Assembly (NCBI GenBank): GCA_031409875.1
Contig: JANNYB010000107.1
Coordinates: 5,592-69,591 of the forward strand
Reading direction: 5' to 3'
Origin: CALMEH01 sp031409875
GTDB taxonomy: Bacteria > Acidobacteriota > Blastocatellia > Pyrinomonadales > Pyrinomonadaceae
DNA length: 64,000 nucleotides
Positions 32,181-41,123 of the stretch are shown here, in pieces. The translations under genes and the position numbers were made by a program. The notes under the pieces are model-generated. The model had not been told where the DNA came from and searched no databases. It saw nothing but the letters and a program-made list of their open reading frames with translations. Each line of letters opens with the position of its first letter. Within the stretch, counting starts at the first letter, position 1.

Positions 32181-34163
32181 CTAACTATCCTTCTCCTCTT
32201 CTCCTTCACTCCTCTTCTCCTCTTCTTTCAAAATCGGTCGCATATGCGGGAAAAGAATCACATCGCGGATTGAATGTTTGTTCGTCAAAAGCATTACCAA
32301 TCTGTCAATTCCGATTCCGATTCCGGCGGCTGGCGGCATTCCGTAACTCAGAGCGCGAATATAATCTTCGTCCAAAACCATCGCTTCCGTGTCGCCGCCT
32401 TCGCGTTCCTTCATTTGGTCAACAAACCGCTCGTATTGTTCCTGCGGGTCGTTAAGTTCCGAAAATCCGTTCGCACACTCCATTCCGTTAATAAACAATT
32501 CAAACCGTTCCGCAATATTCGGATTCTCCGGCGACGCTTTCGACAAAGGCGAAATTGATTTCGGGTAATCAATGATGAACGTCGGTTGGATTAATTTGGG
32601 TTCTGCAATTTTTTCAAATAATTCTGCAATATCTCTTCCGGCAAATTCATCAGCATTAAGAAAATCAGTAGCTTTCCACTTTTTCCAATTATTATCACGT
32701 TCATTAGTTCTGGCTTTCTGAACTTCTTCTGCTAATTCTTGTTTTGCTCTTTCATAGCTTAATTGATTCAAATCTACTTTCTTAATATACTCATTTTCCG
32801 AAAACATCATTTCGATTAAAAAGTGTTTTAGTCGTGCAGTTTGCACTGGAGAATCAAGCCATTTGACATCAAAAGTTTGGTCGTCAAGTTGTTTATATTC
32901 TTCTAACCAATATTTGGCAATTGCCTGTTTCATTGTCAATCGCCGAAAATTACTGAAATCAATAATATTTTCGCCGTAATTCACAATTAAACTTCCGCCT
33001 GTCGCTTTTTGCACCGATTCTTTAATCATTGCTTCGGCGAAATCCATCATTCCGTTTACGTCCATATAGGCGCAGTAGAATTCGAGCATCGTAAATTCGG
33101 GATTGTGTTTGTGCGATAAACCTTCGTTGCGGAAATTGCGGTTTAGTTCATAAACTTTTTCAAATCCGCCGACAGTTAATCTTTTTAAGTAAAGTTCGGG
33201 AGCGATTCGTGCGTAAAGCGGAATGTCGAGCGCGTTGTGATGCGTTTCAAACGGAGTCGCCGCCGCGCCTGTAGCTTTCGGCGTGAGCATCGGCGTTTCG
33301 ACTTCGATATAACCTGCATCGTCCAAAAATCTACGCATTCCGCTGATTAATTTGGCGCGGCGTTCAAAAACTTCGCGCGTCGTCAAACCTTCGTGTTCGA
33401 TTTGCAGACTCGACGCAATCAAATCCGCATAACGAAATCTGCGCTGTAATTCGGGATCGGAAATGCCGTGCATTTTGTCGGGCATCGGCAACAAAGATTT
33501 TGAAAGAAACTGAAATGTTTCAACGTGAACGCTCAATTCGCCGGTATTTGTCAGAAATAAAAAACCGCTCGCACCGATAAAATCGCCGTGATCGAGAAGT
33601 TTAAAAACGTCCCAAGCATCAATGTCAGAACCACCTGCGGTAGCGGGTGGTTGAAGATTACCGTCCGAAATGTGTGCAGAAATCTGAGAATCTGCACTTA
33701 AACCGCCCGCTACCGCAGACGGTTCTGACACGCCGTTGAAAATAACTTTTGCATCATCGCGGCGCACATAAATCTGCAAACGATTTTTTCCGTCGCTCAA
33801 ATGCACGAACGCGGCTTTTCCCATCACACGCGGCGGCACGGCAAGTCTTCCCGAAACGCGCACGTTGCCGAAATCTTTTAGTTTTTCGTTCAGCGCGGCT
33901 TTCAATTCTTGGTCAGGCTTTTCGCCGTCAATTCGGTTTTCGTTCAATTTTTCAACGAGTTCTTTAATCGGTTCAAATTCCAAAATTGCCGAAATCGAAT
34001 CTTCTTTGCCTGTAACATTTGAGCGTTCATATTTGTTCGGATACGAATTTCCGATTAAGTTTTCCAACGCTTTCAGATGTTCGATTCGTGCCAAAACCTG
34101 ATCATTGCCGTCAATAATTCCCGCCTCGATGATGTTTGTCGTTTGTGTGTTTGCGATAGACAT
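32181..34163 (-). CDS. lysS: Lysyl-tRNA synthetase, class II, enlarged by insertions
   Basis: 660 residues versus about 500 in typical LysS. The OB-fold anticodon domain (RLQIYVRRDDAK ... DHGDFIGASGFLFLTNTGEL) precedes the class II catalytic core with motif 2 (FRNEGLSHKHNPEFTMLEFY) and motif 3 (GIGIGIDRLVMLL). Three expansions are seen: a palindromic repeat adding residues about 145-181 inside an OB-fold loop; a longer Lys/Glu/Asn-rich helical stretch in the catalytic domain (SYERAKQELAEEVQKARTNE); and a repetitive EEEKRSEGEEEKDS tail encoded by purine-rich DNA. The enzyme charges tRNA-Lys and is normally essential, so the insertions must be tolerated if it is the only copy. Confidence 0.93.
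   Translation of the reverse strand: MSIANTQTTNIIEAGIIDGNDQVLARIEHLKALENLIGNSYPNKYERSNVTGKEDSISAILEFEPIKELVEKLNENRIDGEKPDQELKAALNEKLKDFGNVRVSGRLAVPPRVMGKAAFVHLSDGKNRLQIYVRRDDAKVIFNGVSEPSAVAGGLSADSQISAHISDGNLQPPATAGGSDIDAWDVFKLLDHGDFIGASGFLFLTNTGELSVHVETFQFLSKSLLPMPDKMHGISDPELQRRFRYADLIASSLQIEHEGLTTREVFERRAKLISGMRRFLDDAGYIEVETPMLTPKATGAAATPFETHHNALDIPLYARIAPELYLKRLTVGGFEKVYELNRNFRNEGLSHKHNPEFTMLEFYCAYMDVNGMMDFAEAMIKESVQKATGGSLIVNYGENIIDFSNFRRLTMKQAIAKYWLEEYKQLDDQTFDVKWLDSPVQTARLKHFLIEMMFSENEYIKKVDLNQLSYERAKQELAEEVQKARTNERDNNWKKWKATDFLNADEFAGRDIAELFEKIAEPKLIQPTFIIDYPKSISPLSKASPENPNIAERFELFINGMECANGFSELNDPQEQYERFVDQMKEREGGDTEAMVLDEDYIRALSYGMPPAAGIGIGIDRLVMLLTNKHSIRDVILFPHMRPILKEEEKRSEGEEEKDS
33623..33730. 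repeat. Palindromic 'SEPPAVAG' element, copy 2, in frame in lysS
   Basis: 108 bp, exactly 36 codons. The coding strand reads SEPSAVAGGLSADSQISA, then ends LQPPATAGGSD. The ends are the same inverted repeats as in the copies at 3074, 35463 and 52391, and the middle shares LS..QISA with the mfd copy at both DNA and peptide level. Confidence 0.95.
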
Positions 34164-34170
34164 ATTTTGT

Positions 34171-34204
34171 TAATTTCAGATTTCAAATTTCAAATTTCAA
34201 ATTA
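34171..34204. repeat. Heptamer repeat (ATTTCAA)n upstream of lysS
   Basis: CAGATTTCAAATTTCAAATT is a run of about four ATTTCAA units between the divergent lysS and mfd starts. It is related to the in-frame AAATCCC and TCCAAAT arrays in mfd. Confidence 0.75.
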
Positions 34205-34339
34205 TTTGAAAGCGAAAAATTGATAATGTAAAAAAAAGTATAAGCGAGCGCGTGCAAACTCGGCAATTTGATAATCGTAAATGCTTTATCGTTTTTTCAA
34301 TTCGCAAATTTTACAATAAAATATAACTATTAAAACGAA

Positions 34340-37300
34340 ATGAATTTTGCGACTGAAACAACTACTGAATTACAACGTCTGCGCGACGAAATTAATCGCG
34401 GAACTCGCGTTATCTCGCTCGGCGGATTGACTTCGATTGCTTCAAAAGCCTTTGTTTTGTCAGAATTACAAGCCGAAACGCGCAAAACTTTCGCCATCGT
34501 TACCGATTCAAACAAAGACGCGGAAACTTTTGAATGCGATTTGGATTTTTGGAGTCGAAAAAAATCCCAAATCCCAAATCCCAAATCCCAAATCACGACG
34601 CTTCCGTCATTTGAATCTGATGTTTACGCGAATATTTCGCCGCACGCCGAAACTTTGGAGCAACGCGCTTTGACGCTTTGGAAATTGACTTTTGAGAAAC
34701 CGACTTTTTTGATTCTTCCGGCAAAATCTTTGATAACGAAAACGATTGCGCCCGAAGAAGTTAAAAAACTCGGCGCAAATCTCAAACGCGACGAAGATTT
34801 TGCGCCCGAAGTTTTGATTGAAAAACTTGTTTCGGTTGGTTATATGCGCGAAGAACCAATAAAATCAGTCGGCGAATTTTCGGTGCGCGGCGGCATTGTT
34901 GATGTCTGGTCGCCAACGGCGGAAAATCCAGTTCGCATCGAATTTTTCGGCGACACGGTTGATTCGATTCGTGAATTTGATGCGGAAACACAACTTTCAA
35001 TCGGACAAATCAAAGAAATCTCGATTGCGCCAATGCGCGAATTTACCGCAAAATCAGCAGATTTCAACGATTGGAGTTTTTTTGCGCGTGAAAGATTTGC
35101 GGAAGAAAAATTTGCCCGCGCTTTGAAAGACCGAACGCAATTTGCCGAAGAAGGCGAATCGTTTTCGGGTTGGGAATTCCTCTTTCCGATTGTTCAACCG
35201 CGCAACGCAAGCGTTTTCGATTTTTTGAAAGACGCGATTTTCGTGATTGATGAGCCGACAATAATCGAACAATCTTTGAGCAATTTCTACGAAAACCTCG
35301 AAAATCGTTTTGCCGAAATCACCGAAACGGGCGAAATCGGACTCGAACCGCACGAATTATTTTTAAGCGGCGAAGATTTACGCGAAAAATTCGAGCAAAA
35401 ACAACGATTGGAACTTCGCGCACTAGGTCGAACAGCAGCGAAAGTTGATGAAGAATTCACGCTGTCAGAACCGCCTGCGGTAGCGGGCGATTTAAGCCGA
35501 AATTTTCAGATTTCTGCCAACGCCGCAAATGACAAACTCCAACCGCCCGCTACCGCAGGCGGTTCTGACAATTCGCGCAAACCGCTGTTTCTTTTCCCGA
35601 CAGCCGAAAAATCCGCCGATTTTGAAATTACTTCGCGTTCGACTCGCAAGTTTCGGGGCGATTTAAAACAATTTGCCCAAGATTCCAAACTCCAAATTCC
35701 AAATTCCAAATTCGTTTTTCAAACTCACGGATTGGCGGAAAGATTCGGCGAAATCTTGCGCGAATATGACATAAATCCACCATCTGAAAACACTCAAATC
35801 GGCGATTTATCGAGCGGTTTTGAGATTCCTTCGCTCGATTTAATTGTTTTTACCGAAACCGACATTTTCGGCGAATCTTTTCAGCACGAATATCAAAAAC
35901 CGAAGGGCAAAGACCAACGCCCGAAAACCAATCTCGGCGCATTTATTTCGGATTTTCGTGATTTGAAAATCGGCGATTATGTCGTTCACGTTGACCACGG
36001 AATTTCGCGTTTTGAAGGTTTGCAAGTGATAAATTCGCAAGGCGCGGAACGCGAGTTTATGCTTTTGATTTACGCGGATAACTCGAAATTATTTGTTCCC
36101 GTTGAAAGATTGGATTTGGTTTCGCGCTATTCGTCGGGCGAATCAACCGCGCCGACTTTGGACAGACTCGGCGGACTCGGTTGGCAAAAAACGAAGGCAA
36201 AAGCGAAACGTGCAATGCGCGATATGGCTGATGAATTGCTCAGGCTTTACGCGGAAAGAAAAATGGTTTCCGGCTTTGCGTTTTCGGCTGATTCGCCGTG
36301 GCAAATCGAGTTTGAAGACGCTTTTCCTTATCAATTAACGACCGACCAAGCCAGAGCGATTGAAGATTTAAAGTCTGATATGCAAACGCCCGTGCCGATG
36401 GACAGACTCGTTATCGGCGATGTCGGTTACGGCAAAACCGAAGTTGCAATGCGCGGAGCGTTCAAAGCCGTGATGGACAATAAACAAGTCGCAATTCTGA
36501 CACCGACAACCGTTTTGGCGTATCAGCATTTTGAAAGTTTCAAACAAAGATTCGCCGCATTTCCCGTAAAAATCGAGCTTTTATCACGTTTCCGAAGTGC
36601 GAAAGAACAAAAAGAAGTCGTTAAAGCCACAGACGAAGGCGCGGTTGATATTTTAATCGGAACGCATCGGATTTTGTCGAACGACGTGAAATTTCAGAAA
36701 CTCGGATTGGTTGTTGTTGATGAAGAACAGCGTTTCGGAGTCGGGCATAAAGAGAAATTAAAGCATCTGAAAAAGAAGGTTGACGTGCTGACTTTGTCTG
36801 CAACGCCGATTCCGCGAACTTTGAATATGTCGCTTCTCGGAATGCGCGATATGTCCGTGATTGAAACGCCGCCGCGTGATCGTTTGGCGATAAATACGCA
36901 AGTTGTGCAGTTTTCCGAAAGCGTCATTAAATCTGCCATCGAACTCGAAATGTCGCGCAACGGACAAGTTTTTTTCATTCATAACCGCGTCGAATCAATC
37001 GAATCAATCGCCGGACACATTCAAAAAATTGTCCCGAATGCCCGAATTATTTTCGCGCACGGACAGATGAACGAAAAGGAAATGGAAACCGCCGTGCTGG
37101 ATTTTGTCGGTTATAAATTCGATGTTTTGGTGGCGACAACGATTATCGAAAACGGCATTGATATTCCCAGAGCGAACACGATTATCATCAATCGCGCCGA
37201 TAATTACGGCTTGTCGCAACTTTATCAGCTTCGCGGGCGCGTCGGACGCTCGAATCGCCGCGCTTACGCTTATCTTTTAATTCCGTCGGAATTCGAGCTT

Positions 37301-37948
37301 ACGCCGATTGCAAAACGCCGTTTGAGCGCGATTCGTGAATTTTCCGATTTAGGCGCAGGCTTTCGCATTGCGGCTTTGGATTTAGAACTTCGCGGCGCGG
37401 GAAATATTTTGGGCGGACAGCAATCGGGACAATTGGACGCGCTCGGTTTTGATCTTTATACGAAAATGTTGGAGCGCACAATCGCCGAATTAAAAGGCGA
37501 AACTGTCGAAGACGAAATCAGCGTTTCGATAAATCTGGGCGTTGATGTTTCGATTCCGAAAGATTATATTAACGAAACTTCGCAACGGCTGAGAACTTAC
37601 AAACGAATCTCGTCCGCCGCGAACGACGACGTTTTGCAGACGATTTACGCCGAAATAAATGACCGTTACGGCAAACTGCCGAATTCGGTTGAAAATCTTT
37701 TCGATTATGCACGTTTGCGAAAAACGGCGGAAACTCTCGGAATAATTTCGATTGATAAATCGCCAAACGGCTTCGGCATAAAATTAAGCGAAAACGCGAA
37801 AATCTCGCCCGAAAAATTGATGGAGTTTTTATCTGAAAACCAAGGCGCAAATTTTTCGCCGAACGGAATTTTGCGCGTAGTAAATGATGAGAGAAATTTA
37901 ATCGAAGCGGCGCGAAAAGTTTTAGAAAAAATTGCTTCGCAAAAGTAA
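34340..37948 (+). CDS. mfd: Transcription-repair coupling factor Mfd
   Basis: 1,202 residues. Order of domains: UvrB-like N-terminal domains; RNA-polymerase-interaction/CarD-like domain near FRDLKIGDYVVHVDHGISRF (about 535-600); the translocase with Walker A GDVGYGKTEVAM (about 693) and VVVDEEQRFGVGHKEKLK (about 790); helicase motifs VATTIIENGIDIPRANT and QLRGRVGRS; then the C-terminal TRCF domain. Mfd releases RNA polymerase stalled at DNA lesions and recruits UvrA. Three repeat insertions are visible: heptamer arrays encoding SQIPNPKSQI (about 75-86) and KLQIPNSK (about 449-458), and a palindromic element at about 375-411, all outside the motor motifs. Divergent from lysS. The TAA stop is at the edge of a heptamer hairpin. 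Confidence 0.95.
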   Translation: MNFATETTTELQRLRDEINRGTRVISLGGLTSIASKAFVLSELQAETRKTFAIVTDSNKDAETFECDLDFWSRKKSQIPNPKSQITTLPSFESDVYANISPHAETLEQRALTLWKLTFEKPTFLILPAKSLITKTIAPEEVKKLGANLKRDEDFAPEVLIEKLVSVGYMREEPIKSVGEFSVRGGIVDVWSPTAENPVRIEFFGDTVDSIREFDAETQLSIGQIKEISIAPMREFTAKSADFNDWSFFARERFAEEKFARALKDRTQFAEEGESFSGWEFLFPIVQPRNASVFDFLKDAIFVIDEPTIIEQSLSNFYENLENRFAEITETGEIGLEPHELFLSGEDLREKFEQKQRLELRALGRTAAKVDEEFTLSEPPAVAGDLSRNFQISANAANDKLQPPATAGGSDNSRKPLFLFPTAEKSADFEITSRSTRKFRGDLKQFAQDSKLQIPNSKFVFQTHGLAERFGEILREYDINPPSENTQIGDLSSGFEIPSLDLIVFTETDIFGESFQHEYQKPKGKDQRPKTNLGAFISDFRDLKIGDYVVHVDHGISRFEGLQVINSQGAEREFMLLIYADNSKLFVPVERLDLVSRYSSGESTAPTLDRLGGLGWQKTKAKAKRAMRDMADELLRLYAERKMVSGFAFSADSPWQIEFEDAFPYQLTTDQARAIEDLKSDMQTPVPMDRLVIGDVGYGKTEVAMRGAFKAVMDNKQVAILTPTTVLAYQHFESFKQRFAAFPVKIELLSRFRSAKEQKEVVKATDEGAVDILIGTHRILSNDVKFQKLGLVVVDEEQRFGVGHKEKLKHLKKKVDVLTLSATPIPRTLNMSLLGMRDMSVIETPPRDRLAINTQVVQFSESVIKSAIELEMSRNGQVFFIHNRVESIESIAGHIQKIVPNARIIFAHGQMNEKEMETAVLDFVGYKFDVLVATTIIENGIDIPRANTIIINRADNYGLSQLYQLRGRVGRSNRRAYAYLLIPSEFELTPIAKRRLSAIREFSDLGAGFRIAALDLELRGAGNILGGQQSGQLDALGFDLYTKMLERTIAELKGETVEDEISVSINLGVDVSIPKDYINETSQRLRTYKRISSAANDDVLQTIYAEINDRYGKLPNSVENLFDYARLRKTAETLGIISIDKSPNGFGIKLSENAKISPEKLMEFLSENQGANFSPNGILRVVNDERNLIEAARKVLEKIASQK
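34562..34595. repeat. In-frame heptamer repeat (AAATCCC) in mfd, first array
   Basis: Almost five AAATCCC units encode KSQIPNPKSQI. The frame repeats every 21 nt, giving a seven-residue peptide period. Confidence 0.9.
35463..35570. repeat. Palindromic 'SEPPAVAG' element, copy 3, in frame in mfd
   Basis: 108 bp, 36 codons. It reads LSEPPAVAGDLSRNFQISA ... KLQPPATAGGSD in the same frame as the lysS copy. Ends and centre are clearly related to copies 1 and 2. Confidence 0.95.
35684..35711. repeat. In-frame heptamer repeat (TCCAAAT) in mfd, second array
   Basis: Four TCCAAAY units encode KLQIPNSK, nearly the same peptide as the first mfd array. Confidence 0.85.
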
Positions 37949-38020
37949 AAAGTAAAAAGTAAAAAGTAAAAACAAGACACGCTTCTGAACTTTTTACTTT
38001 TTACTTTTTACTTTTTACTT
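37941..38020. repeat. Inverted heptamer repeat (GTAAAAA / TTTTTAC)
   Basis: AAAGTAAAAAGTAAAAAGTA runs on the left and ACTTTTTACTTTTTACTTTT on the right around a short spacer. The mfd stop is at its left edge and the ABC permease stop 8 nt past its right edge. Confidence 0.88.
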
Positions 38021-38027
38021 GACGAAG

Positions 38028-39128
38028 TCATTCATTTGCCATAACTTCAACCGGATCAATCGCCGAAGCCTGTAATGCGGGATAGAGTGCGCCGAAAAGA
38101 CTTCCGCCGATAGCGATTAAAACTGCCGTAATCATCCAACCGCGAGAGAATTCAAATTGGATGTCGAAACTTCCCGAAATTATGTAAGATGCCACAAATG
38201 AAACGGCAAAACCGAGCAAAACGCCTAAAACTCCAATCAAAAACGCTTCGCCTTCGATGACTTTGATAATAAATGATTTCGGTGCGCCGAGAGATTTTAA
38301 GATGCCGATTTCCTTGCGGCGTTCCGTGATTGTCGTATACATCGAAAGCAACACGAAAATCGTCGAAACAAACGCTCCCAAACCGACGAGAACGCGCAAA
38401 AATGTGTTCAAAGCGGGAATTCTGTCTTGCGCGTCAATGATTAAATCTCTGGTCAGATTGATTTTATTTCCGGGCAAAACTTCGTTGATTTTTGCCGCAA
38501 CCACGTCCGCATTTGCGCCTTCTTTTAATTTAACCAAAATATATGTGCATTTATTCGGTGATTCGAGCGCGGATTGCATTGCGGCAAGCGACATCTTGAT
38601 TCGTGCGCCCGATGGCGGCGCGAAAACGCCGACAACCGTGTATTTTCTGTCGCCGAAAAGTTCGACTTCATCGCCTAACTTTATTTTTTCTTCCGTCAAA
38701 TATCTTTCGTCAACAATAACTTCCGTATCCGCTGTCGGAGCGCGTCCTTGCACGGTGTTTATCTCGTTCATTTGGCTGAACGAATTCCATTCAACGCCGT
38801 CAATTTGCGAAATTCCCCAACGTCCTTTCGAGTTTGGTGTGATGTATCGAATCACGGGAACGACCGCTTGAACGCCTTCAATTTCCAGTAATTTCGGAAC
38901 GTAAGCTGTTGAAACCGAAGCGTTTGAACTCGTGATTTCCATCGCGCCCGGACGAGTGAAAACGATTTCCGCCTTCCAATTCGCCGCGCGTTTTGCCATA
39001 TCGTTTGCCATTCCACGCGCCAAACCCGTGAACAAAATCACCAGCACAACGCCGAGCGCAACGCCGATAACGCTGATTAATGTCCGAAACGGACGAACTT
39101 TTAAATTTGCGAAAACTAATTCTAACAT
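38028..39128 (-). CDS. ABC transporter permease (MacB/FtsX-like)
   Basis: 366 residues. One membrane helix near residues 12-33 (RPFRTLISVIGVALGVVLVI), a large periplasmic domain of about 210 residues (MacB_PCD-like; AVVPVIRYITPNS), then three membrane helices from about 245 (LVGLGAFVSTIFVLLSMYTT; VIEGEAFLIGVLGVLLGFAV) with the FtsX-type ending ALYPALQASAIDPVEVMANE. Such permeases drive mechanotransmission of a partner protein or move lipoproteins; the matching ATPase is not seen next to it, so it may be encoded elsewhere. The gene is followed by a heptamer hairpin. Confidence 0.88.
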   Translation of the reverse strand: MLELVFANLKVRPFRTLISVIGVALGVVLVILFTGLARGMANDMAKRAANWKAEIVFTRPGAMEITSSNASVSTAYVPKLLEIEGVQAVVPVIRYITPNSKGRWGISQIDGVEWNSFSQMNEINTVQGRAPTADTEVIVDERYLTEEKIKLGDEVELFGDRKYTVVGVFAPPSGARIKMSLAAMQSALESPNKCTYILVKLKEGANADVVAAKINEVLPGNKINLTRDLIIDAQDRIPALNTFLRVLVGLGAFVSTIFVLLSMYTTITERRKEIGILKSLGAPKSFIIKVIEGEAFLIGVLGVLLGFAVSFVASYIISGSFDIQFEFSRGWMITAVLIAIGGSLFGALYPALQASAIDPVEVMANE

Positions 39129-39243
39129 TTGTTGTTTAGAAGAAGACAGAAAACAGAAGTCAGAAATCAGAAAACAGAAGTCAGAAATCAGTTATTTTCG
39201 TTGTTACTAACTTCTACCTTCTGTCTTCTATCTTCTGCCTTCT
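39129..39243. repeat. Inverted heptamer repeat (CAGAAGT / ACTTCTG)
   Basis: CAGAAAACAGAAGTCAGAAA is a run of 7-nt units, mirrored by CTTCTACCTTCTGTCTTCTA. It spans the space between the GT4 stop and the permease start. Confidence 0.85.
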
Positions 39244-39246
39244 CTA

Positions 39247-40599
39247 CTATAATAATTCTCCGGCGAAATCGAATTTTTTTGCTTCTTCAATATCGGTAAA
39301 TAAATCTTTCCGCCTTTGGAAATCTTCGTATATCTTGTCGTAAGTTGCAAACAGATTGTCGGTAGATTTTTCGCGCGTGTTTTCCAAAGCCGTCGCAATC
39401 GCGTTTTTTGTGCGTCTTTCGGTTTCCGTGGGATTTTCGACAATTTCGCGCACTGCATTTGCAAAATTTTCGCCTGTCGGTTCAACGAGCCAAGCATTTT
39501 CGTTTGTTGCGTAAGACAAAATGCCGCCCGAATTCGGCGCAAGCGTCGGAACGCCCGAAACCATCGCTTCGAGCGGCGCAATGCCGAAAGGTTCTTTCGG
39601 ATTCGGATGCACGAAAACATCGGCGTTAGCGTAATAATTCGCTAAAGTTTCTTTGTCCAAATGTCCGAGTTGTATGATTTTTTCGGGGAAAAGTTTATCT
39701 GTCTGCTCTTTCAACCAATCGCTTTGCGGTCCTGCGCCGGCGACTAAAAGACGATAATCTTTTGCTGAATCTTTCGCTAAAATCTTCATCATTTCAACGA
39801 GCAAACCGATATTTTTTTCGGGCGAAACTCGTCCCGCGTAAAGCAAAATAATTGCATCGTCAGGAACATTTGCCGTTTCGCGCATTTCTTTTTTTATCGT
39901 TTCGCTTTGGCGGTCAGCACGAAAAACTTCGGCATTTACGCCGCGCGGACAGATGTATATTCGTTCTTCAATCGCAATTCGCGGAGCTTTGAAAAATTGC
40001 CACCATTTATTAAAAATCCAATTCGAGCGGCGTTTGTTCGTTTCTTTTTTGTAGGATTTATGAAATTCTTCTGCCGTGTAGCTTGAATTTGCGATGTGAT
40101 AATCAAAAACTGCGAGCGTGTAATTGCCGATAACGCGACGCGCCAACCAACTTCCGTAAGCGCGTTTGGTCATAAAAGATTCGATGTTGTCGTCCATTCG
40201 TTCCGCGCTGAAATGCACGAGCGGCGGACGACCGAGTTGTTTAAATTTGCCGATGCGAACCATTGCGCCGAGCATCGAAAGCGTGTATTTATCGGTAACT
40301 TCGACTAAATCCGGCATTTCTTCAATCAAAATTTTACGAATAATCGAATCGTTAAGAATATATTGCCAAGGCAAAATCAAACGATAACGCTTATCGAAAA
40401 TCGGTGAATATTTGGCGGGAACGTAATAGATTTTGGCGAATTTATTAACGATCTCAACGTCTTCTTTTTCGCCCGGAACGATCAGACGCACTTCACGCTC
40501 ACGGCGTTCGGCGGCGGCAAGCAGATTATTAAAACTCGTGCTGATTCCGCCCGAATTTTTATGATAATAATTTGTTAAATGAACTGTTTTTATTGACAC
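39247..40599 (-). CDS. GT4 glycosyltransferase, paralogue A
   Basis: 450 residues, GTG start at 40597-40599. The GT-B fold is indicated by an N-terminal acceptor half opening VHLTNYYHKNSGGIS and a donor half with LLYAGRVSPEKNIGLLVEMM, LLVAGAGPQSDWL and the nucleotide-sugar motif HPNPKEPFGIAPLEAM. There is no membrane helix. Such enzymes transfer a hexose from a nucleotide sugar to lipid or glycan. It is highly similar to the gene at 41124 on the opposite strand, with an XRE regulator between them. The acceptor cannot be named; a capsule or glycolipid pathway is plausible because of the membrane and PHP-domain partners further down. Confidence 0.85.
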   Translation of the reverse strand: MSIKTVHLTNYYHKNSGGISTSFNNLLAAAERREREVRLIVPGEKEDVEIVNKFAKIYYVPAKYSPIFDKRYRLILPWQYILNDSIIRKILIEEMPDLVEVTDKYTLSMLGAMVRIGKFKQLGRPPLVHFSAERMDDNIESFMTKRAYGSWLARRVIGNYTLAVFDYHIANSSYTAEEFHKSYKKETNKRRSNWIFNKWWQFFKAPRIAIEERIYICPRGVNAEVFRADRQSETIKKEMRETANVPDDAIILLYAGRVSPEKNIGLLVEMMKILAKDSAKDYRLLVAGAGPQSDWLKEQTDKLFPEKIIQLGHLDKETLANYYANADVFVHPNPKEPFGIAPLEAMVSGVPTLAPNSGGILSYATNENAWLVEPTGENFANAVREIVENPTETERRTKNAIATALENTREKSTDNLFATYDKIYEDFQRRKDLFTDIEEAKKFDFAGELL

Positions 40600-40629
40600 T
40601 TAATTTGAATTAAGCGCAGGAAGATTTTA

Positions 40630-40995
40630 TTAATTTTTCTTTAGCATTTTGGTGATTTCTCTTTCGAGGACTTCAATTAAAAACTCAGCTTTTACTTTAT
40701 TTTCGCCTTCTAACTCATTAAGGTTTTTGCAAAGCAGCCTAAATCTTTCTTCGGTTCTAGAGGTTTCATTCGGATTTTTTCCGCGAACTACTGCAAATAC
40801 TTCTTCTTCGGTTACACCAAGTCCTTTAGCTAAAGCAGACAATTTTTCAGGAGAAACATTTTTTACTCCATTGTTTTCTATTCTAGAAACATATCCATCA
40901 GTAATTCTAAAATTACTTAATCGTTCGACATCCGGCGTGGAAAGTCTTTTTTCGTTTCTGATTCGGCGAACAAAGTCTGCTAATTTTTCCTGCAC
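40630..40995 (-). CDS. XRE-family transcriptional regulator
   Basis: 121 residues with a GTG start preceded by AAGGTAAG. The helix-turn-helix is at about 8-65 (LADFVRRIRNEKRLSTPDVE; YVSRIENNGVKNVSPEKLSA), followed by a charged helical tail of about 55 residues that could make a dimer. The gene lies between two divergent GT4 genes, 30 nt upstream of one, and is the likely local regulator of the sugar-transfer cluster. It may also be co-transcribed with the GT4 gene downstream. Confidence 0.82.
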   Translation of the reverse strand: MQEKLADFVRRIRNEKRLSTPDVERLSNFRITDGYVSRIENNGVKNVSPEKLSALAKGLGVTEEEVFAVVRGKNPNETSRTEERFRLLCKNLNELEGENKVKAEFLIEVLEREITKMLKKN

Positions 40996-41123
40996 AGTTC
41001 TTACCTTAAGTAAAACAATTCTAATTTAGGGGGGAGATTCTCCTACAATAGTAGTTGACGGTGCGTATGTTGTGGGTGATAATACTAGAATTGTAGGGAT
41101 GGTTACTAAATTACTAGGGAAAG

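Noticed and set aside
31904..32455. Hydrophobic plus-strand ORFs over the 20-bp tandem repeat
   Set aside because: All three frames are open because the 20-bp unit shifts frame each time and lacks stops. They run into antisense of lysS, with no ribosome site.
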